Assembly: GCA_015680685.1 (NCBI GenBank)
Contig: MNCI01030582.1
Span: 700,845-764,844, forward strand
DNA: 64,000 nt
Direction of reading: 5' to 3'
From: Gnetum montanum
Taxonomy: Eukaryota; Streptophyta; Gnetopsida; Gnetales; Gnetaceae
In this document: piece by piece, positions 57,658-64,000 of the stretch
How positions within the stretch are numbered: the first letter of the stretch is position 1
How the letters are laid out: each line of letters starts with the position of its first letter
Made by a program: the position numbers and the translations under genes
Notes under the pieces: generated by a model
Told to the model about the DNA's origin: nothing
What the model saw: only the letters and a program-made list of their open reading frames with translations
The model's database searches: none

Positions 57658-60600
57658 CTAAAATAATGAGTAACATCGTCCTCTCTCAATTGTGCTATGT
57701 GCATAGACTGTTCTAGGTTCATGATAAGGGTTGGTCAGTTGCACACAGACTAGTATTCTCCTATCAAAGTACTCATTTTGATTTTCTAAGACTTTCCATC
57801 TTCCCTTGATTGGTGGTTTCAGATTAAGGGTTGGAAGTTGGCGACACTCTTGCTCCAGTGCATCTATGCTCTCTACGTGGGCGCAAGTTGGTCCCCAAGT
57901 TAGTTCCATGCATATTGGTGGGTTGCTCTCTTGATTAGCTATCAACCACTGGGTGTTCTCTTGTTGTGTGGTTGCTAGATATAGGCACTTTTGTATGTTA
58001 ATTTCTTGGGCACATCGGCTGTATGCAAGAGATGTTGAACATTCCTATACACTATCACCCTCTGTATCACTGTATGTGATGCATGAAACTTTCTTCTTCT
58101 CGATCTTTCCATAAGTGTTTTCCTTAGATATTTCTAGGGAAAGATCACAGATTCCTAGGCATGCGTTTATGGTACTTAGCCATGCCCTCCCCATTATTAT
58201 TGGGAAGTCCCCTTTGTCATTGTTTACTTGGATCATTAGGAAATTGGCTGGGTATGACCAACCACACACAGTCGTAACGATGTCCTCCACAAGTCCCAAG
58301 GAAACATGATGGACTAGTCAGCCAGCTCTAAGTGAATATTGCTCTTCTTAAGTGAAGGTAGGTTCCAGGCTTTATACATTTCTTGCGATATCAAGTTAAC
58401 TCTGGAACCCTAGTCAAGAAGAGCTTTACGTGGTTCATTCCCAGTGACTTGGAGGTAGATTAAGGGACTTCCAGGATCAGAGAGTTTCCTAGGAAGGTGG
58501 CCTTCCTTGATCCAATCAGTGATGGTATGTGTTAACATAATCGTATGCGTTGAGCTCTATTGTTGGTTTGAAGGGAGCTCTGAAGCCTTATTTGATGGAG
58601 GAACGTTCTGAGGCCCAACTACTTGTGGTTGTGAGAGCTTGTTTGGACTGTTGATTCTGAAGAAAGGTATTCTCTTTGTACGGTTGTCAAAACCAGTAGT
58701 GGGTTGAAGGTTTACTACTCTCATAGCATTGCATTGCTGCGGTTGAGTGGGGAGTTACCCTTGCATCGTTGGAACGGGTGGTAGTGGAGCTATTAGTGTA
58801 AGGGTGGCAGATGGATTCGGAGGATGGTATGCATGTGGTGTGTCTCTCCCATGAGAAGGAATCTTATTGTGTTCTCGAGCTTGGTAGTGACGTTGTGGGG
58901 TCACGTGACCAATAGAGTCAGTTGGAGAGATTGGTTGCTGCATGTAGTAGCCATATGGATCCGATTGTCGGTAAGGGTATTGTTGTCTCAGCGGTGGCAT
59001 CCCCCATGACTATGGGTATTGCCACTATTAGTGTTGTTCGATAGGTTGTGGCAGAGTTCCACTTGGATAATATGTTAATGGTTGGTGGAACTACCTTGGG
59101 TTACCTTGGGGATAAGGTAACCATCGAGGTGCTTGCTGTTTGTTAAGTCTTGGGTTGAGTGCATACACCCCAGACTCTTGCAGATGTGAGATTATTGGGC
59201 AACATCCCTTAGGATGGTTATACTGATATATCTCACATCCACCATCATTGTCCGTATCAGAATCCACAACCTCTTTGGTGATAGTCATTTTATTGTTACC
59301 TTTGTTACGTGCATGGTCTAAGTCTCTCCATTTCTTTTTATCATAGTCACTACTTCGCTCCTTAGACTCCTCTACGATTTTAAGAATCATTTTGAATCTA
59401 CTATCCAAGAAGTCCCACATTTGATCTACCTTAGCTGACACTTCTGTTGTTAACTTCTAAAGTGTCAAGGTTTTCCTACTCACCAACTCTTTGAGTGGTG
59501 ACTCATCCTCCTCCTCACAGAATCTTATTCCCCTCTTTCATATGGAAGGATCGTATTTATACTCTTCCACACTTTCTCTCTTACGTAGCTCTCCTTCTTC
59601 CTTAGCTACTTACTCCAACAATCTATGAACCTCATGGGATCTAACCTCTGATAATCTCCGTTGGGCATATGTTCCAAGGGTTCTCCTAGTTTCATGTCTT
59701 AGCCCATCTACGAGATGGCGTAGTTGATCTCGTTGTGCATAACCATGGCCCAAGAAACGATGTAACAATGCATAATATTGGCCCATGGCAGCATCCAAGG
59801 GTTCATGATTACCCTGTTTACATCCTTGGATCTGCTTACGCAAGTTGGACACTTGGGAGTACATTTGATATTTATCGTTAAATAGTTCTAGCATCGTACT
59901 CCACCTTCAAATGGATTTCGATTCTAAGGACCGATACTAGCTTTTTGCTTCTTTTATGAGTGTCCTTGGAAACAACTTTAACTTTTGCCACTCATTTTCA
60001 ATATTCTACAAGGCATAGGCATCATGAAATGCCTATAAGTGGTTTTGTGGATTAGTGTTGTATTCCCCCTCAAATCGTGGGATATTATTCATGTCTAGTC
60101 TCTTGATCCAGCTATCTTTTTGGTGCCTTGTAGGTATTGTAACGACCTCCGTAATGTCTAATATGCTTCGGGTTGCAAGTGCGGGTTAGTCATGGTCATG
60201 TCTCTCATGGAATCTGTGATGTCTATGCGATTTCCTACTTTTCCTTCTTCCATGCATTGATTCTCTCGAATGCCCTTGTCCTCGCTCTCGACTCTCTCGT
60301 CGAGGTCTCTCATTTTGCTTACCCTTATCCTCACAGTGAGGTTCCTTGTGACTGCATCCTGATGTTGAAGGAGAGGGTGAGTGTGATGATGAAGGGGAAG
60401 AGGAAGGAGAACCATCGCCATGACGATGTTTCTTACCTTCCCTTCGGTGGTTACGGCCCCGATTGTGATGACGATCAGACTACCTGCCCTTGTCGTTTGT
60501 TTGTGTTCCTTCATTGAACACTTGGGGTTCATGGGGATCAAAACCAGGGTTGTGAATCGTGGAGTGCAAGTTCTGATACCCCACCTCCTTACTATCGTTA

Positions 60601-61076
60601 GGAGGGGGAACCTCATTTTGTGAAGAACTTATTGAAATAGGTTCACCACCCTTAATTTCACTTATGATGGGCAAAGCATTATGGGGCCCTTTGCCCTTAA
60701 ATGATGTATGATAACTCTCTTGCCGCAAGTCTCGTTGACGTTGCGCTTCTGTGGGATGGTAGTCCCTTGCATTGTAATCACATGCAATGTACTCAGCATA
60801 TAGTTGCAACATGCCTATTCATGCAAGTGCACGAAGGAGCATGTTGGAGTCGGCTCTATCTGGAGGCAACACTATGTTACCCTCCAAGTCTCTCCATTGC
60901 AGTTGTTCGTCTTGATGGAAGATAAAGGTAAAGTAGGGTATATACTCATCATGGTGAGTATACACCACACTGAATTGTTGAGGAATTGACAGTTCTTGGT
61001 TATGTATGTTGTGTTGTCGATTGCCTCTTGTGTAGTCCCTAGGTGATGAAGTGCTTTTGTGAGAAGAAGAAGACAT
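57658..61076 (-). pseudogene. Element E gag-protease polyprotein
   Basis: Minus-strand frame from ATG 61,076 (MSSSSHKSTSSPRDY) homologous to element D throughout: IPQQFSVVYTHHDEYIPYF, gag core at about 60,140-59,610 (FNDKYQMYSQVSNLRKQIQG, HEPLDAAMGQYYALL, LRHLVDGLRHETRRTLG), CCPIISHLQESGVYALN, a Tyr/Gln-rich stretch, protease, and ENTQWLIANQESN near the end. One frame from 61,076 to about 58,750, then shifted by one or two bases to 57,658. The stretches open here (59,894-59,610; 59,441-59,091) are closed by stops at other codons than in D. Confidence 0.85.
58045..58500 (-). pseudogene. Aspartic protease domain of element E
   Basis: Homologue of 31,960-32,400: LGLVEDIVTTVCGWSYPANF (with a change at the start codon of the open piece) and FPIIMGRAWLSTINACLGIC. 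The active-site DS(G/S) region at about 58,410 has become interrupted. Confidence 0.8.
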
Positions 61077-61202
61077 TGCTATCTTATTAGTGTTCTATTG
61101 ACTGTTGTTTGATTTTTTTTCTGATTAACTCTAAGGGTTCGTTTATGCTTCCTAACAATGTGGATGATTTCCTATGTTCTACTTAGCACACAAACAACTA
61201 AG

Positions 61203-61220
61203 TCCCCAACAACGGCGCCA
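61203..61220 (-). promoter_or_regulatory. Element E primer-binding site
   Basis: Minus strand TGGCGCCGTTGTTGGGGA starts one base after the 5' LTR; nearly identical to the tRNA-Asp-type site TGGCGCCGTTGCCGGGGA. Confidence 0.88.
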
Positions 61221-61221
61221 A

Positions 61222-61703
61222 TGATGAGTGGCGAGGTACCCCTACACTCAACCATACGAATACGAGCGTTACATGCGCAATCTAGTCGAACTCCAAGGAC
61301 CAAGTGCTTACACGCCTTATGGAACACTTAAGGTTAATCAATCATTGTCCTCCCAAGCTTACTTGTATTTTTCACGATTCTATGGTTAAGTAAGCTTGAG
61401 GCATGTGATTTATATATTTTTTATCTTTTTATCACCTATGCTAAGAGAGGAAAGGGTGAAGAGACTAAGTAACTAAATTTTACTAACTAAGCTTTAATCA
61501 TCCTAGCATTAGTATCNCATGGAAATTATTCTATCTCTGGAATGGTAAAACTGCTAGAGTTTGGCTAAGGGTCTAGATCTAGATGGAGAAACAAGGGAAA
61601 GCCGCCTCTTATTTATAGAATTGGTGACGGGCTACAATATCTCGTACACAATATCACAGCTTCCAATGCGATATCGTGGCCCACGCGATATCGCATCCCA
61701 TCA
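61222..61703 (-). repeat. Element E 5' LTR, incomplete at an assembly join
   Basis: 482 bp against 783 bp for its partner. A single N at 61,517 replaces about 340 bp present at 55,490-55,810. Both ends are intact; degraded palindrome at 61,636-61,655. Confidence 0.9.
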
Positions 61704-64000
61704 TGGTTGATATGATGAACTTGATTGATGATATTTCATATGCTACTAACCTCATGATATTTTTTAAATAAGAACCATGAAAATGGATCAATGGAAGAAT
61801 TTATGGGGATATTTTTCAAGTATGTTTATAGTATTGTATATGTTTGATTATGAATTATTTAATGTCTAGGTGAATAGGCTTTGTTACAAGCTTCTTGAGG
61901 ATTCAAATGGTTCATTAAATGGAGATCAAGAGCTCAAGTTATATATGATCTAAGGTTGTGCATCATGGTGTAGATAAGTTGTGTAATTTTAACTCGTTTC
62001 CCTAGTGAACATTGACACCCCATTGAACCTATGTCATGCTGTATTATGTTTTGTGAAGACTCTTATAAAATGAACTTGGGATTATTTTTGTTATACATGA
62101 ATAAAATGGTATTTCAATAATTTTAAATATTTTCTAGGTAAGTAGAAATGTTATGCAAGATGAGGTGTCATGCTAATAATAATTTTGTTGTTGTTATTAC
62201 CTTCTTGATGGTGTAGTAGCTAATGGAGGGTTTCATGTTGTTGGTATGTTAATTTTAGTGATTTTATTATTGGGGTAGTTTATTATTATGAAAATACTTG
62301 GGGGTGCACTATATAACGAGATGTTTTATTTTAATACATGGTAGAAGATTTAATGATGTTATAAATAAGTCTTAGGTGAACCTAATAAATGAATCTCAGT
62401 TCTAAACATAAGCAATGTAAGACCTTTTTAATATTTTGGAGTTTTATTTACACAACATGGTAGTACAATTATTATTTTAAATATGCTATGATCATTCTTG
62501 ATTTAATAACTACCATTTGTAATTAGTTAATAGTGTATAAGGTTTAAGACTTAATTAACTATCAATTATTGGGCATGTGATTTTTGCCTATAAACACCCC
62601 TTTAGCCTTCCTTATTTGGCATATTTGAAATCTGTTTTTTTTTTTTAGAATTTATGATTATGATAGAGTGTTAGTATTTTCAATGTTGATGAGGGTGTTG
62701 AAAGACTAGTGAATACTTACTCTTAGATTTGTTTTCTCATTTTCCTTTCTCTTCTTTCCTGTTATGTGCTCAATTGTAGATTTGAGAATTGGTGTTGATG
62801 ATGAGGTTCTTTGCTTATAGGGCTTTGTTGGTGAGGGATTTCTATGGTCCATCAATGATTTTGGATTTCTAACATTAATTTGAGAATGATTTAGATACTT
62901 CATTAGATTACACAATCAAGTGCATTAAGGTAGGGTAGCTTTGTATGAATTCCTTTGATTCTATCTAGTTCACAGGTTAAGAGCATTTGATGAATGCCTC
63001 TACAATTCTTTTAACAAATATGTAATTTCAAAATATTATTTTATCATTTAGTATTAATGGTCATTGCATCCTTTATCATAAATAATTATTGCATCGTTTA
63101 ATCTAAATTTTGGAAAAAGTTGTGAATGTCAATTTGTGATTTCTTAATGATGAATTTAAAAAAGGTTCTTATCTATCTACTAGCTAAGTTTTGGACATTT
63201 GGGTAATAAGCCTTGAGACATTTTTACAATATAATTTTGGTATTTCTGATGATCTTAATATGATATGATCTAACATTTTGGATATAAAATGAATTTTTGG
63301 AATATGTTGAAGATGAAAATTTAATAGAAAATTATCATTTGATGTAGAGTTATATTACTTGACATTCTTGTAGATTGAATCATACTGGCTATTGTCATAA
63401 GGGCTTTGTGGTCTTTTGATGGAATATTGTGGGTCTTGAAAGTTTCATGTTAGTTTTAATTTTTTTGTAATCATTTAGTATATTATCAATTTGATAAATT
63501 TAGAATTGTTAAGAGATCAATTTGAAATTCTGAAAATACTATGAGATTCATCTTGAGGAGTTTTGTGTGTTTATAATTTTTATTTATTTTCAAATTTATT
63601 AGTAGGTTTTTATGTTGTTTAAAGTTTCTACACTCAAGTGTAGAATATGTGTATGTTTTCTAGTTTCAAGATAGAAGAGTAACTATGTTATTAAATTGAA
63701 ATCCTCCTAGGGTTCCTTTTTGGTAAGATTTATATTCTTGTAATTCTTTTATTTTAAAACTTTATGTGAGATTTTTCGTAGGCATATATCCATGATCAAA
63801 ACCATAGCCTTCTAATATGTCAATGAGGACCTGTTGTTGAATGAGATGTCATCTGGAGAGTCTTGAGATATTGAAAAGATTGATGAGGTGAAACCAACAA
63901 TCTCAAGGCATTAAACTAAGATTTGATACTATATGTGAAAAGTGTATTGGAAAATATTTTTGAAAATGAAAAGATATGTTGCATATTGATTTTGTGAAGT
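61704..64000. other. Unassigned AT-rich sequence
   Basis: No gene, domain or repeat recognised. The open frame at 62,706-62,915 is short and lacks support. Confidence 0.5.

Larger units (their letters stand above)
55194..61703 (-). mobile_element. Element E: gag-protease LTR retrotransposon
   Basis: Sibling of element D in opposite orientation: same LTR ends (minus strand TGATGGGACGCG...CCACTCATCA), primer site, polypurine tract, gag-protease ORF and 3' region. Perfect target duplication TGGTT (55,189-55,193 and 61,704-61,708). No RT or integrase. Contains a 40-base N gap and a single N in the 5' LTR. Confidence 0.93.

Overview
This 64 kb window looks like nuclear DNA of a seed plant, and the repeat content suggests a large, transposon-filled genome, perhaps a gymnosperm (inference). 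It is AT-rich and dominated by decayed LTR retrotransposons and LINE fragments. Only one host gene looks intact: a seven-exon O-acyltransferase of the WSD (wax ester synthase/diacylglycerol acyltransferase) family on the minus strand at 39,527-42,147. Its seven exons join without a stop into a 486-residue protein, and a TATA box lies 57 bp upstream of the chosen ATG. No bacterial-type operons, CRISPR arrays, rRNA or tRNA genes were seen.

Layout. 1-13,474: a Ty3/gypsy Tat-like element (A, plus strand) with RT, degenerate RNase H, a second archaeal-type RNase H (aRNH), integrase and 3' LTR. Its RT is apparently broken by an inverted solo LTR (47-1438), and its 3' part is split by an inserted 6.6 kb element (C, minus strand, 5,168-11,809, perfect 5-bp target duplication ACTTT). 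13,475-27,290: a giant Tat-like element (B, plus strand) with gag, protease, an aRNH placed before the RT, RT, degenerate RNase H and integrase, then about 6 kb of extra ORFs and a degenerate repeat array before its 3' LTR. 28,574-35,433: element D (plus strand, target duplication AATTG), carrying only gag and protease. 35,440-38,850: LINE reverse transcriptase and endonuclease fragments. 39,527-42,211: the WSD gene and its promoter. 43,990-48,720: LINE fragments. 49,769-53,441: small non-autonomous element F with one unrecognised ORF. 54,172-55,150: a possible LTR start and a LINE tail. 55,194-61,703: element E (minus strand, target duplication TGGTT), a sibling of D. 61,704-64,000: nothing recognised.

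C, D and E form one superfamily: their LTRs share both termini, a tRNA-Asp-like primer site, a TATA box, and just upstream of it a CpG-rich palindrome (ancestral form GATATCGCG-TAC-GCGATATC). C carries a further copy of palindrome plus TATA inside the element, upstream of a 929-codon second ORF, which suggests an internal promoter. D (gag-protease) and C (ORF2) keep one reading frame over thousands of bases with nonsense mutations but no evident frameshifts, a pattern consistent with methylation-driven C-to-T decay rather than indels.

Three N tracts (28,993; 57,204-57,243; 61,517) mark assembly joins; the two single Ns sit in LTRs exactly where one copy lacks sequence present in its partner.
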